Assembly (NCBI RefSeq): GCF_000378165.1
Contig: NZ_KB899342.1
Location: forward strand, 1-64,000
Direction: 5' to 3'
Source of the DNA: Saccharibacter floricola DSM 15669
Lineage (GTDB): Bacteria; Pseudomonadota; Alphaproteobacteria; Acetobacterales; Acetobacteraceae
DNA: 64,000 nt
Shown here one piece after another: positions 36,781 through 46,306 of this stretch. The notes beneath the pieces are model-generated. The model ran no database searches and was not told the DNA's origin. It saw only the letters and a program-made list of their open reading frames with translations. Within the stretch, counting starts at the first letter, position 1, and every line of letters starts with the position of its first letter. A program made the position numbers and the translations under genes.

Positions 36781-39207
36781 TTAGAACTGTGCGGACACGG
36801 TGCCAAAAAACTGCCGAGGTGCGGCAACATAAAGATTGGCATTATTATCCCCGGTGAGTGAAGCCGCCCCGTAAACGCCTCCAATATAATTTTGGTTGAA
36901 GAGATTAGTGACCCCGAAGCTTGTTTTAAAGTTCTGAACAAAGCCCATTTTTCCGAAATCATAGCTCGCGGTAAGGCTGGAGCTCCAATAAGAAGGAATT
37001 TTGGTGTCATTTGTATAGGTTGTGTAGCGAGCACTGGTATAGGTTGTGTTGAAGTTCATAGAAGCATGGCCAATAGTGTAATTGACATTCGCCTTATACA
37101 TAAATTTGGGATAATAAACTTGTCGCATTCCTTTAATGCTGACATTCCCCCCGCTAGCGCGATCATACAGATTTTGTGAATATTGATATTTAGCATCATT
37201 CCAACTGAAGCTATTGGTAATTGCAAGGCCAGGGAGGGGACGGATCGTGCCGGCAACATCAGCACCGTTCATGGTTTCGCGACCAATATTGGTGAAAGAA
37301 CCGTAGGTATTGCGCCCTGTGGTGCCATTTGTGATGGCGGCGAGGCGATTATAATAGTCTGTATGGTAAAAATCAGCACTTGCTGAGAAGAAATGGCTGT
37401 TAAAGCGATAACCAATCACATAATTCCATGTGCGTTCTGGGCGGAGTTTGCTTTTATTGGCGTCAAAAACTGATTGAGCGGGGTTATTAGCGTTGCCAAG
37501 GCGCGTCCAAGGGCTGCCGCTAGACAGTTGATGCGTGTAATCATAGGCACGCATATTTTCAGCAATATCAATGTAAAGCTCGTGATGCTGGAGAAAGTGA
37601 TAATCCAAGCTGACATGAGGGAGAAATGCGTTGGAAGCGGTCAGTGAACCTGAAGCTGGATGGACGTAATAGGTGTTCCATCCCTGAGCCGCGAGTCCGG
37701 CTGTATTATCGTAGGTACTGCCTCCGCGTGTTGTTTGTACAAGTGAGCGGAAGCCGGCGCTCAGGTCGAGACCATGGAGGGGCCTGTAGGTGTCCTGTAG
37801 ATAGAATTGGAACGTGTTGGTGTTAAAGCTGTCACTAAACCATTTTTCGCCTCCACCTCCATGGAAGTGAATGGAGGAGCGAGCGTGATCAACGCCATCT
37901 TCATACACGTAGGCGGGGTAGCTGAAATGGTCATTTTCATACCATACCCCAGTTTTGATCTCGTTATGTTGGGGAGCATGGATGGAAAAGTTCTGAACAA
38001 ACCCAATCCGCCGTGTTTCAGGCTTTCCGCTTTCCATAGCCATATTAACCCCGCTTGTCGGAGACGTAAGGTTGGGATCAGTCCCATTATACCGTCCACC
38101 GGAAAGATGCGCATAGGCGATGGTTTTGGAGTTCAGCCAGGAAGCTAAACGGAATTCTCCTGTCAAAGCGGTAAGGATATTTTCTTGTGTCTGGGTTCCA
38201 TCATAGGCGAAATCACTGATCTCATCATTTGAGAGGATACCTTGATATTGTGGAGGGACGCCGCCATTTTGGGCATAATTAGCGTATTCTTTAGCGCGGT
38301 TATAGTCTGGTTTAAGATAGGTCGTGTTGCGTCCTAAACGCTGCCACATATTCTTTGTGAGGCCGAGATAGTTATATTCTGGCATGATGGAGTAGTCGAA
38401 AATTGCGGTGATTTTTCCTCGGTCTTGAAATGGCTGAACCAATTTTGCATTCACCTGCTGCTCTTGTTGATAGCCATAGCCTTTCCATAAATCCTGAGCG
38501 GTGCGGGCATAGGCGACATAAAATTTAGTGCCGCTTTTATTAAGCTCGCCACTATCGGCACGTACAAAAGTGCGGAAGCCGTTATAGCTACCAAACATTT
38601 GGCTGACCTGCCCGCCTGCTTTTTTCTTAGGATCGCTGGAGGTGAAGGTCAGCGCACCGCCAAGTGTTTGGGCTGACGGGACATCCAGTGCTCCTGCGCC
38701 TTGTGACATCGTAAGGCTGCTCACATTTTCCTGAATTTCAGCCTGATCAATCCCTAAACCGTTCCAGTTATGAAAGCCTTGCCCGCCAAGGGGAATTCCA
38801 TCCAATGTCTCCCCAAGTTGGGTTTGATTAAAACCGCGAACATAGAGTGTGTTGGCGACCGTATCTAAGCCAAGAGCATCATCTGTTGCAAAATTAGCAC
38901 CGGGTGTTGTGAGGGCTAACACTTGCAGTGGGCTTGTCCCCGTCACAAAATGATTAAGTGTGTCACGTCCGACAACTTCGGTTGCTCCATGAGAGCGAGC
39001 TGGATGGCGCATATGGACGCTTAACCGTTCTTCACCCTGAGCTGTGAGGCTACGAGGATGATGAGGTTTATGGGAAGCATGGATGAGGTGATGAGGAGGG
39101 TGAGCGGACGCAGACGTTGGTGACTTCTTAGCCAAAGCCTGCGGTGTTAAGCAGACACAAAGAAGAGTAATACCTGAAAGGAAAAAAGGCGTTTTTTCAG
39201 GAGTCAT
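36781..39207 (-). CDS. TonB-dependent outer-membrane receptor
   Basis: 808 residues. Signal peptide (FFLSGITLLCVCLTPQALA), then a histidine-rich stretch (7 His between residues 36 and 50), a plug domain (~80-200: TTPGANFATDDALGLDTVAN, LYVRGFNQTQLGETLDGIPL) and a 22-strand barrel ending GTVSAQF. AGGAGAG precedes the ATG. A 22-base palindrome lies 75 bases upstream. The ligand cannot be read from sequence; plug and barrel resemble siderophore-type receptors, and the His stretch could hold metal. Confidence 0.92.
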   Translation of the reverse strand: MTPEKTPFFLSGITLLCVCLTPQALAKKSPTSASAHPPHHLIHASHKPHHPRSLTAQGEERLSVHMRHPARSHGATEVVGRDTLNHFVTGTSPLQVLALTTPGANFATDDALGLDTVANTLYVRGFNQTQLGETLDGIPLGGQGFHNWNGLGIDQAEIQENVSSLTMSQGAGALDVPSAQTLGGALTFTSSDPKKKAGGQVSQMFGSYNGFRTFVRADSGELNKSGTKFYVAYARTAQDLWKGYGYQQEQQVNAKLVQPFQDRGKITAIFDYSIMPEYNYLGLTKNMWQRLGRNTTYLKPDYNRAKEYANYAQNGGVPPQYQGILSNDEISDFAYDGTQTQENILTALTGEFRLASWLNSKTIAYAHLSGGRYNGTDPNLTSPTSGVNMAMESGKPETRRIGFVQNFSIHAPQHNEIKTGVWYENDHFSYPAYVYEDGVDHARSSIHFHGGGGEKWFSDSFNTNTFQFYLQDTYRPLHGLDLSAGFRSLVQTTRGGSTYDNTAGLAAQGWNTYYVHPASGSLTASNAFLPHVSLDYHFLQHHELYIDIAENMRAYDYTHQLSSGSPWTRLGNANNPAQSVFDANKSKLRPERTWNYVIGYRFNSHFFSASADFYHTDYYNRLAAITNGTTGRNTYGSFTNIGRETMNGADVAGTIRPLPGLAITNSFSWNDAKYQYSQNLYDRASGGNVSIKGMRQVYYPKFMYKANVNYTIGHASMNFNTTYTSARYTTYTNDTKIPSYWSSSLTASYDFGKMGFVQNFKTSFGVTNLFNQNYIGGVYGAASLTGDNNANLYVAAPRQFFGTVSAQF

Positions 39208-39281
39208 AAAACTCTCCTTTGTTATATTTCAAAATTGAAATGAAATTCACTGTGTAGGCGATATTTTGAATCGTCAATGAT

Positions 39282-39303
39282 TTGATAATGCAACAATTAT
39301 CAA
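39282..39303. promoter_or_regulatory. Perfect palindrome between the TonB receptor and queH
   Basis: TTGATAAT (39282-39289), GCAACA, ATTATCAA (39296-39303). The GATAAT/ATTATC halves resemble Fur-type operators, suiting a TonB receptor promoter. A second AT-rich near-palindrome (ATTTCAA AA TTGAAAT, 39226-39241) lies closer to the receptor start. Confidence 0.5.
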
Positions 39304-39471
39304 CAAGGCTTGTTCCAAAAGGGATGTGTCATTTGTACGACAGGTTTCCCTGCTATGTTATTGACTGTTGAGAAAGAGGAGATAGAAACCGGCATGAAAG
39401 AGCCGGTCTCCTATATAAAAGGGAGAGGGGTGAGAGAGGCTGAGGCCGTCTAATCAATGGAGAGCTATTTT

Positions 39472-40143
39472 ATGAGCGATGTGGAACGTCCGATTCTTAC
39501 CCCACCGGGGGGGCATAAAAAGGTGTTATTGCATTCATGCTGCGCCCCTTGTTCTGGGGAGGTGATGGAAGCGATGACGGCTTCTGGCATTGATTATACG
39601 ATCTTCTTTTACAATCCGAACATTCATCCAGAGCATGAATATATCTTGCGGAAAGAGGAAAATATTCGCTTTGCAGAAAAGCATCATATCCCATTTATCG
39701 ATGCAGATTATGATCGTGATAACTGGTTTGAGCGCGCTAAAGGGATGGAATGGGAGCCTGAGCGGGGCGCACGATGCACCATGTGCTTTGATATGCGTTT
39801 TGAACGCACCGCTCTTTATGCCCATGAGCATGGTTTCCCTGTGATGACGAGTTCGCTTGGTATTTCACGTTGGAAAGACATGAAGCAGATTAACGGCTGT
39901 GGAGAGCGCGCGACAGCTCCTTATGAAGATGTCAGTTATTGGGACTTTAACTGGCGCAAAAAAGGTGGTTCTGCGCGGATGTTGGACATCAGCAAGCGTG
40001 AAAAGTTCTATAAGCAGGAATATTGCGGCTGTGCGTATTCGCTCCGTGATACCAACACTCATCGTCGTTCTCGTGGACGTCCGGCGATTGAGCTTGGTAA
40101 GGAGTTTTATGGATATGAAGAAGCGCACGAGGATAAAAAATAA
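39472..40143 (+). CDS. queH: Epoxyqueuosine reductase QueH
   Basis: 223 residues from ATG 39472 (GGAG upstream; in-frame ATG 39457 is less likely). Conserved metal-binding cysteines are all visible: C23-C24-x2-C27 (HSCCAPC), C102-x2-C105 (RCTMC) and C185-x-C187 (EYCGCAY). QueH performs the last step of queuosine synthesis in tRNA, replacing the cobalamin enzyme QueG. The partner genes queA and tgt are at 56-58.6 kb. Confidence 0.93.
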   Translation: MSDVERPILTPPGGHKKVLLHSCCAPCSGEVMEAMTASGIDYTIFFYNPNIHPEHEYILRKEENIRFAEKHHIPFIDADYDRDNWFERAKGMEWEPERGARCTMCFDMRFERTALYAHEHGFPVMTSSLGISRWKDMKQINGCGERATAPYEDVSYWDFNWRKKGGSARMLDISKREKFYKQEYCGCAYSLRDTNTHRRSRGRPAIELGKEFYGYEEAHEDKK

Positions 40144-40305
40144 AATATTTTTTACAAATTGTACATCTCTCCAGAATTACGCCATGATTCTGTTTTATCT
40201 TTATGTCGGGTGAGAAAGAATAGAGCGCTTAACGTAAAAGCAAGCTGGAGCTGCTCTGGTGCTCTCTTTGTCTCCTTTAGCGTTGTGTACTAATTGAGGG
40301 TACGT

Positions 40306-41940
40306 ATGAAAAAAACGGGATTAACCCGCAGAGGGTTCGGGTTTTCTTTGGCCTCGGTGTCAGTGACGCTGATGGCGGCAGGGAGTTCAAAAGGGAGTAG
40401 CGCGTTGTCTGTGACCAAGAGCGATGATTTTTACGAGAAACTCTATCGTCCGCATATTCATTTTAGCCCATCTTTTGGCTTTGTGAATGATCCCTGTGGG
40501 TTAGTTTATGATGGTAAGCAGTATCATCTCTACTATCAGTTCCGTCCGATGCATAATCTGACCAATGAAGTGGATTGGGGCCATGCGGTTAGCCCTGATA
40601 TGTATCAGTGGGAAGATCGTGGTCATGCTATCGTTAATAGTGACGAAAAGGGGATGGCTTTTACTGGGAGTGTCGTGGTTGACGGTCAAAACACGTCTGC
40701 GCTCTTCCCGCCAGGGAAGGCTCCTTTACCGGCAAACCAGATGAAGGGCGGATTGGTTGCGCTTTATACGCGGGATGATCGCTCTATTCGTAAAAACCAC
40801 AAATCCACAATCCATGCTGCATGGAGTGGTGATGGTGGGAACCATTACGAAGACTTTGCCCATAACCCCGTGCTGGATTTAAATGATCCTGACACGCGTG
40901 ATCCGCAAGTTTTCTGGCATGCTCCCTCTCAGAAATGGGTGCTTGCTCTTGCGTCAGCCTATACGCATGAAATCCTGTTTTACGGGTCTCGGAATCTGAT
41001 CAAATGGGAACATTTGAGCACCTTTGCTCCAGCGGGTTATCAGGGTGTTGAGTTTGAATGCCCTAATTTGGTTGAGCTGGAAATTGAAGGCGAAAAAACA
41101 AAGAAATGGGTGCTGTTCATTTCGCTTAATCCAGGTTCCCCACAGGGTGGAAGTTCCATCCAATATTTCGTTGGCTCGTTTGATGGCAAGAAGTTCGTCG
41201 CTGATAACAGCGTTATGGACTTCACGGATTTTGCGAAAGATTCCTACGCGTTACAAATTTTCAATGATGCACCTGATGGGGTGAAATGTGGGGTATCATG
41301 GTTTGGAAATTGGCAATATTGCTTCTTCCAGCCACCCAAGAACTGGTCTGGTGCCATGACGTTGCCGCGTCAGTTCCATCTACGTCGTAATGAGATCGGC
41401 TTGCCGATGCTTATTCAGCGTCCGGTGGGTATTGATGCGCTCGTGGCTAAAACACTGACATCCTCTCAATTTGTGATGGAGTATGAGCGTAAGGTAGAGA
41501 AGACCGTGGCTCTGCCAACCAATGCAGCTATTGATGTGCGGCTTGAAGCCCAGGTGACACATTCTGTGGAACCCAATGGATGGTTAGATATTGAGTTCTC
41601 CAATAAAGATGGAGAAGTGTTGAGCCTTGGCTATCAACGTCAGACCAAGAGTTTCTGGATTGATCGGAGCGGGTTGAAAGGCTTTTCCAATCATACGTTT
41701 AGCACGCATTTTGCGGCCTCATTGCCTCGTGACAGCAAGAGCTTCCAAGCACAGATCATCCTCGATGGGTGCACGTTAGAGGTGTATCTCAATGATGGTG
41801 CTGGGGTTGGTACTTGCCTCGTTTTCCCCAAAGCGGCTTTGGATACTCTGACATTGCGTTCTTCTCAACTTGGGTTGGATGTGAAAAAGTTTGAGGTGAA
41901 TGCGCTGAAAACGACGGTTAAAGAAAGAGAGTATCTCTAA
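40306..41940 (+). CDS. Tat-exported GH32 fructan hydrolase (levanase/inulinase type)
   Basis: 544 residues from ATG 40306. Twin-arginine leader LTRRGFGFSLAS. Five-bladed propeller with the GH32 catalytic set: nucleophile D62 in FVNDPCGLVYDG (usual form WMNDPNG), D199 in TRDPQVFW, acid/base E251 in FECPNL; a C-terminal beta-sandwich follows (~390-540). It should release fructose from levan, inulin or sucrose outside the cytoplasm. The Cys in place of Asn in NDPNG is a small variation. Monocistronic, with a terminator at 41972-42005. Confidence 0.93.
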   Translation: MKKTGLTRRGFGFSLASVSVTLMAAGSSKGSSALSVTKSDDFYEKLYRPHIHFSPSFGFVNDPCGLVYDGKQYHLYYQFRPMHNLTNEVDWGHAVSPDMYQWEDRGHAIVNSDEKGMAFTGSVVVDGQNTSALFPPGKAPLPANQMKGGLVALYTRDDRSIRKNHKSTIHAAWSGDGGNHYEDFAHNPVLDLNDPDTRDPQVFWHAPSQKWVLALASAYTHEILFYGSRNLIKWEHLSTFAPAGYQGVEFECPNLVELEIEGEKTKKWVLFISLNPGSPQGGSSIQYFVGSFDGKKFVADNSVMDFTDFAKDSYALQIFNDAPDGVKCGVSWFGNWQYCFFQPPKNWSGAMTLPRQFHLRRNEIGLPMLIQRPVGIDALVAKTLTSSQFVMEYERKVEKTVALPTNAAIDVRLEAQVTHSVEPNGWLDIEFSNKDGEVLSLGYQRQTKSFWIDRSGLKGFSNHTFSTHFAASLPRDSKSFQAQIILDGCTLEVYLNDGAGVGTCLVFPKAALDTLTLRSSQLGLDVKKFEVNALKTTVKEREYL

Positions 41941-41971
41941 AAAGAGCGAGTGCTCTTCTAGAAAGCGTATC

Positions 41972-42005
41972 AAACGGCTGCGACGTGTTTTGTCGTGGCC
42001 GTTTT
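41972..42005 (+). terminator. Rho-independent terminator after the GH32 gene
   Basis: AAACGGC (41972-41978) pairs with GCCGTTT (41998-42004), with an inner CGAC/GTCG stem and TG/TG internal loop. Confidence 0.75.
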
Positions 42006-42113
42006 GTCATTTAGGGGATGGCGGCGTTTTTTATAATGTGAAACAAGACAGTGAACTGCCGATGGGCTTGTGGTCATGAAGAGATGGCCGATCGTGATGA
42101 ACAGGGTTTTGGT

Positions 42114-43376
42114 ATGGCACTCTCCTTTTCTCAATATCTGATGATTGTAAGCACCTTTATGCTTGTAGCAGGGGGGCAGACGGTCTCAGAGGCATCGGCT
42201 CAGCATAGTGTGAAACATGGGGGGCATCAGTCCCTAGCTCATCATAAGCCCGTTCATCATGCGCCTTTAGCGCCGTTACCAACGGAGAGCATGGCTCTTA
42301 CAAATTATGGTGATCCGAACCTGTGGCGCTTTTCTTCTGCTTTGCAGAGGGCGAACACGCAGACCGTGCATATCGTTCAATTTGGAGACTCCCATACAGC
42401 TGCAGATTTTTTCACAGGTGAGTTAAGAGACGCCTTTCAGCAGCGTTTTGGGAATGGTGGTGTCGGGTTTATCAGCCCGTTGACTGTGCCGGGACAGCGC
42501 TATGAACAGGTCGTGATGCCGCGTGCAGGAAGCGATTGGGTTCTGAAAACCAGTCGTCGTGATCTTGATGATGTTTTCTCTCTTGGTGGAAGTCATGCAC
42601 AACCTCAAGGGCACCAGCGCTCCATGACCATTGCGTTTCGAGATGAGAGCACGAGCTTGGAGCCATTGCGCGCACGAGCTTTTTATAAAACAGAGCGACC
42701 TAACCTGTTGATCGAACAAGATGAGCATGGTCGTCATGAGGTGGCTCTTTCGCAGCCGCAATGGGGGTATAGCGCGCCCGTAACGCTGACATTACCGGTG
42801 ACGATGACGGTACAAAATGGTGCTGCGGGTACGCAAATCGGGGGGTGGTATTTAGACCGCTCTCATGGGGTCGTGTTATCATCTATAGGCAGTAATGGGG
42901 CGTCTTTATCGTTATTAGAACATTGGCAAAATGATTGGTATGCTCAGCTTCAAAAGCTGCATCCTGCTATGATCATTTTAGCGTATGGCACCAATGAATC
43001 ACTCAATAAGACGCTTGATTTTGATCAATATCGCCAGTCCTACGCCCATATTATTCGGCAATTACGCCAAGAAAATCCTACTTCTGTGATTCTTATGGTG
43101 GGGCCGAGTGATAATGCTTCTGCTCGTGCGGGGGGAAATTGCCGCCATATGGTGGGGTTGGAGAAGATCATCGCTACTCAAAGAGCGGTCGCACGACAGG
43201 AGCATGTCCTTTATTGGGATTGGCGCGCTTTTATGGGCGGAGCCTGCTCTATTAATTCATGGCGGGCGCATCATGAAGGCCAAGAAGATCGTGTGCATCT
43301 CTTGCGACCGGGGTATCAACGGAGTGCACGCGGGCTTTATAAAAATATTATGAAGATACTTAACATAGCTCCGTAA
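42114..43376 (+). CDS. SGNH esterase, Ape1-like (O-acetylpeptidoglycan esterase type)
   Basis: 420 residues from ATG 42114 (ATG 42084 is the alternative). Signal peptide to SEASA, a His-rich linker (7 His, residues 31-49), then an SGNH hydrolase: block I VQFGDSHTAADFF (S93), block III AYGTNES, and the C-terminal D392-x2-H395 (DRVHLLRPGY). GDGGVG-like text FGNGGVGFISPL after block I resembles Ape1 of Neisseria, which removes acetyl groups from peptidoglycan MurNAc. It starts a same-strand set with an MBOAT gene and a second SGNH gene, as in the pat/ape clusters. Confidence 0.8.
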   Translation: MALSFSQYLMIVSTFMLVAGGQTVSEASAQHSVKHGGHQSLAHHKPVHHAPLAPLPTESMALTNYGDPNLWRFSSALQRANTQTVHIVQFGDSHTAADFFTGELRDAFQQRFGNGGVGFISPLTVPGQRYEQVVMPRAGSDWVLKTSRRDLDDVFSLGGSHAQPQGHQRSMTIAFRDESTSLEPLRARAFYKTERPNLLIEQDEHGRHEVALSQPQWGYSAPVTLTLPVTMTVQNGAAGTQIGGWYLDRSHGVVLSSIGSNGASLSLLEHWQNDWYAQLQKLHPAMIILAYGTNESLNKTLDFDQYRQSYAHIIRQLRQENPTSVILMVGPSDNASARAGGNCRHMVGLEKIIATQRAVARQEHVLYWDWRAFMGGACSINSWRAHHEGQEDRVHLLRPGYQRSARGLYKNIMKILNIAP

Positions 43377-43442
43377 AAACTCTAGACCAAAGAATAGACT
43401 ATTGAGGGCCTGAAAATCGTTAGTGCGGCGGAATATCCATAG

Positions 43443-44909
43443 ATGAATATTTTATCTCTTGAATTTTTTGAGTTCTTTTCATGTTTTTTCGTTTTGTATT
43501 GGATTTTACAGCCGTCTCTTTTCCTTCAAAATCTTCTTTTACTAGCGGGAAGTCTTTTCTTTATCAGCTGGGGGAGTGCGTATAATTTCTACGTTCTTTT
43601 AGGATGGACGGGATGTGTCTATGGCATAACGCTTTTCTGGCGCAAAACAGGGCGTACAACAGCGACGAATATTATTTTATGCGTGTTGATCTTTACGTTC
43701 TTTTTTCTTTTTCGTTTTTACGCGGCTCTTCAGGAAAGTCTTAAAAGCTTTTTGGATGGGATTGGTCTTCCCATTGCTCTTCCGATGGTAGTTGGGGTCG
43801 CCCCGTTGGGCCTGTCTTTTTATGTCTTCCATTCTGTAAGCTACGTGATCTCGCTTCAGCGCACGGAAGTCGTCAAAAACCGTGGGGCATTCCCAGCGCA
43901 TACGATCAATGGCAACAAAGAGAGTTTCTTTTCGTTCCTGCTTTATACGAGCTTTTTCCCTAGTATCGTATCTGGGCCGATTAACCGAGCGGTGGATTTG
44001 TTTCCACAGCTTATGCCTTTTCAGATGCGTCGTATTTTACTGCCCAAACAAGCAGTAGGTCTTATTCTTTTAGGGCTTTTAAAGCTTTTTCTTGTCAGTG
44101 ATTACTTAGATAAGCATCTCGTAAGTCCTGTCTTTAGTGCACCGAGTAACGCCACGCCTGTTGCTTCTCTTACGGCTGTTATTGCGTATGCGTGGCAAAT
44201 TTATATGAATTTTTCGGGCTATACTGATCTTGTGCGTGGGATTGGTCTGTTATTAGGTTTCCATTTGCCGGAAAATTTCAATGCGCCTTATTTAGCGGCT
44301 AATATAAGCGAGTTTTGGCGGCGGTGGCATATTACATTGTCGCGCTTTATCACCGATTATATTTATATTCCTCTTGGTGGTAATCGCCGTGGTTTTGTTC
44401 GGCAGAATATCAATGTTCTCATTGCTATGGGGCTCTCTGGATTGTGGCATGGTGTGGGGATGAACTTCTTCATTTGGGGGATGCTTCACGGGGCGGGGCT
44501 TGTTGTTCTCAATGGCTTTAACCGTCTCAAAATGGTGATCGCTGACGATGTAAAGCAGCGTATTCCCTCGCGTTTAGCTCATGAAGGGGCGCGCTTCGTA
44601 ACGTTTGTTTTCCTGTGTCTAACATGGGTCTTTTTCCGCTCAGCTAATTTTGACGATGCTATCACGTTGTTAAGTTCATTGACGCATTGTTTTTCGAGCG
44701 AGTTGTTTGATCCACATATGCTGATTTTGTGGGTGCTGATCGCTGTGACGGCCTTCTACGGTTTTCTCGATCATCTGAAAAAGCGTGTTTGGGGATACTG
44801 TGAGTGGTTGCCATGGTGGGCCTATCCTTTCGGGATAGCGGCGCTCTTAACGTTGATTTTCATGTTTGCTCCAGCTGGAACACCAGGGTTTATTTATGCC
44901 AATTTTTGA
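43443..44909 (+). CDS. MBOAT-family O-acyltransferase (AlgI/PatA-like)
   Basis: 488 residues, about 11 membrane helices. The catalytic histidine is H336 in GLSGLWHGVGMNFFIWG; NISEFWRRWHITLSRFITDY and IPLGGNRRG are the AlgI/PatA/DltB family block. It should pass acetyl groups across the inner membrane to a periplasmic partner for O-acetylation of peptidoglycan or an exopolysaccharide. Flanked by two SGNH proteins; its end overlaps the next gene by 14 bases. Confidence 0.9.
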   Translation: MNILSLEFFEFFSCFFVLYWILQPSLFLQNLLLLAGSLFFISWGSAYNFYVLLGWTGCVYGITLFWRKTGRTTATNIILCVLIFTFFFLFRFYAALQESLKSFLDGIGLPIALPMVVGVAPLGLSFYVFHSVSYVISLQRTEVVKNRGAFPAHTINGNKESFFSFLLYTSFFPSIVSGPINRAVDLFPQLMPFQMRRILLPKQAVGLILLGLLKLFLVSDYLDKHLVSPVFSAPSNATPVASLTAVIAYAWQIYMNFSGYTDLVRGIGLLLGFHLPENFNAPYLAANISEFWRRWHITLSRFITDYIYIPLGGNRRGFVRQNINVLIAMGLSGLWHGVGMNFFIWGMLHGAGLVVLNGFNRLKMVIADDVKQRIPSRLAHEGARFVTFVFLCLTWVFFRSANFDDAITLLSSLTHCFSSELFDPHMLILWVLIAVTAFYGFLDHLKKRVWGYCEWLPWWAYPFGIAALLTLIFMFAPAGTPGFIYANF

Positions 44910-46209
44910 GAGTGTTGTTCTTTACCGCCGCACCCTTAAAAGTGTGCTTGTCGCCTTGGGAATCACGGGATTAAGCTCTGGCCTGTTTCTGTGGTTAAAC
45001 CAGCAGGGGCTGGATCATTCATGGCAGCAAGAGCGTCATGAACCTGCCCCTTGGAGCCATTTTACCTCCTCTCTTTGGGGAGAGGGAGCTGTGATTGAAA
45101 ATAGCTTGCGTGCTCAGGTTTCTCACTTAGAAGCAGGGCTGGCTTCTTACCAAGACATTATGAGCAGCAGCATGGCTGTAACGGCTCAAAATGGTGCGGA
45201 TGATGACTTAGATATTGGGGGAGAGGCCCCAGTACAGGTGCAAAAACCGCTTCCTCAGCAGCATCATACTCCTTCGCTCAGTCATTCTCATAAAGAGGAG
45301 GAAAAGCCGGGGCCTCGACAGAAAGCGCAAGAGAAGCCTCCTTCCATGCAAGGGCATAAAGCACCTCCATTGCCTTTGGTTGAGAAGGCCCTAAAAATTG
45401 ATAGGGCTCACAACAATTCTACGGTGCAGGAAGCGCCGCTTCCGCCACCAAGTGCTGCGCCATTGCCGCAACCGGTTCACAAAGAACCACCGCCTCCCCC
45501 AGCACCGTCCTCTGAGGTAAAGCAGGGTGGGGCTGCTCCTCCTCCTCATGTCCAAAAAGACGTTGGACAGAATCATATTCTTTTTATTGGTGATTCGATG
45601 ATGCAGGGGGTGGCGCCTCATGCGGTAACGGCATTGCGGCGGCATTATCATATTCAAAGCTATGATTTGAGTCTTCAGAGCACGGGCCTATCGTATCCCA
45701 GCTTTTTCAATTGGCCAGAAACGCTACGGAAAACCTTGGCTGATAAGCCGGGGATTACAACCGTCGTGGTCTTTTTGGGGCCTAATGATCCGTGGGATAT
45801 GCCCTCAACCGCTCGGCATGGCCATTATCTCAAATTCCGTTCCCCAGCGTGGGAAGAGGATTATCGCGGGCGTATTCGGAGCATTCTTGACGCTGCAAAA
45901 GCTCATGATGTGCGCGTGATCTGGATTGGCCCTCCCGCGACAAAGCGTGAACGTTTATCAGCAGGTATTCTCTACCTAGACCAGCTCTTTCAAAGTGAAG
46001 TGGAGCAGGCAGGGCAAACCTACATTTCGGTCGATAAGCTCTTCCATTATCATGATCATACCTACAGCGAGACAATGGAGCGCAATGGCCACGAAATACG
46101 CTTGCGCAGTGCTGACGGCACGCATTTTACGCCTACAGGACAGAGGGTGATTGCCGAAGCTGTGATGAAGACGCTGCGACCTGACCTCGGAGTGCCGCCT
46201 TCTCCATGA
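44896..46209 (+). CDS. Membrane-anchored SGNH protein (DUF459/PatB-like)
   Basis: 437 residues from ATG 44896, inside the MBOAT gene's end (AGGG upstream). One membrane helix (~15-34), a long Pro/His/Gln-rich linker (~90-220) spanning the periplasm, then an SGNH domain: LFIGDSMMQGVAPH (S234), VVVFLGPNDPWDMP and D407-x2-H410 (ADGTHFTPTG). As the periplasmic partner of the MBOAT protein it is the best candidate for the actual acetyl-transfer step, parallel to PatB/AlgX. Acceptor polymer is not known. Confidence 0.82.
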   Translation: MPIFESVVLYRRTLKSVLVALGITGLSSGLFLWLNQQGLDHSWQQERHEPAPWSHFTSSLWGEGAVIENSLRAQVSHLEAGLASYQDIMSSSMAVTAQNGADDDLDIGGEAPVQVQKPLPQQHHTPSLSHSHKEEEKPGPRQKAQEKPPSMQGHKAPPLPLVEKALKIDRAHNNSTVQEAPLPPPSAAPLPQPVHKEPPPPPAPSSEVKQGGAAPPPHVQKDVGQNHILFIGDSMMQGVAPHAVTALRRHYHIQSYDLSLQSTGLSYPSFFNWPETLRKTLADKPGITTVVVFLGPNDPWDMPSTARHGHYLKFRSPAWEEDYRGRIRSILDAAKAHDVRVIWIGPPATKRERLSAGILYLDQLFQSEVEQAGQTYISVDKLFHYHDHTYSETMERNGHEIRLRSADGTHFTPTGQRVIAEAVMKTLRPDLGVPPSP

Positions 46210-46306
46210 GGAGGGAAGGAAGATATAGGCCCACGGTTAGCGAGCTCAGAACGACTTTTATCTGAAGGGGGTGAGCACGCAGGGATAGTGTCAAAGAAGA
46301 GATAGC

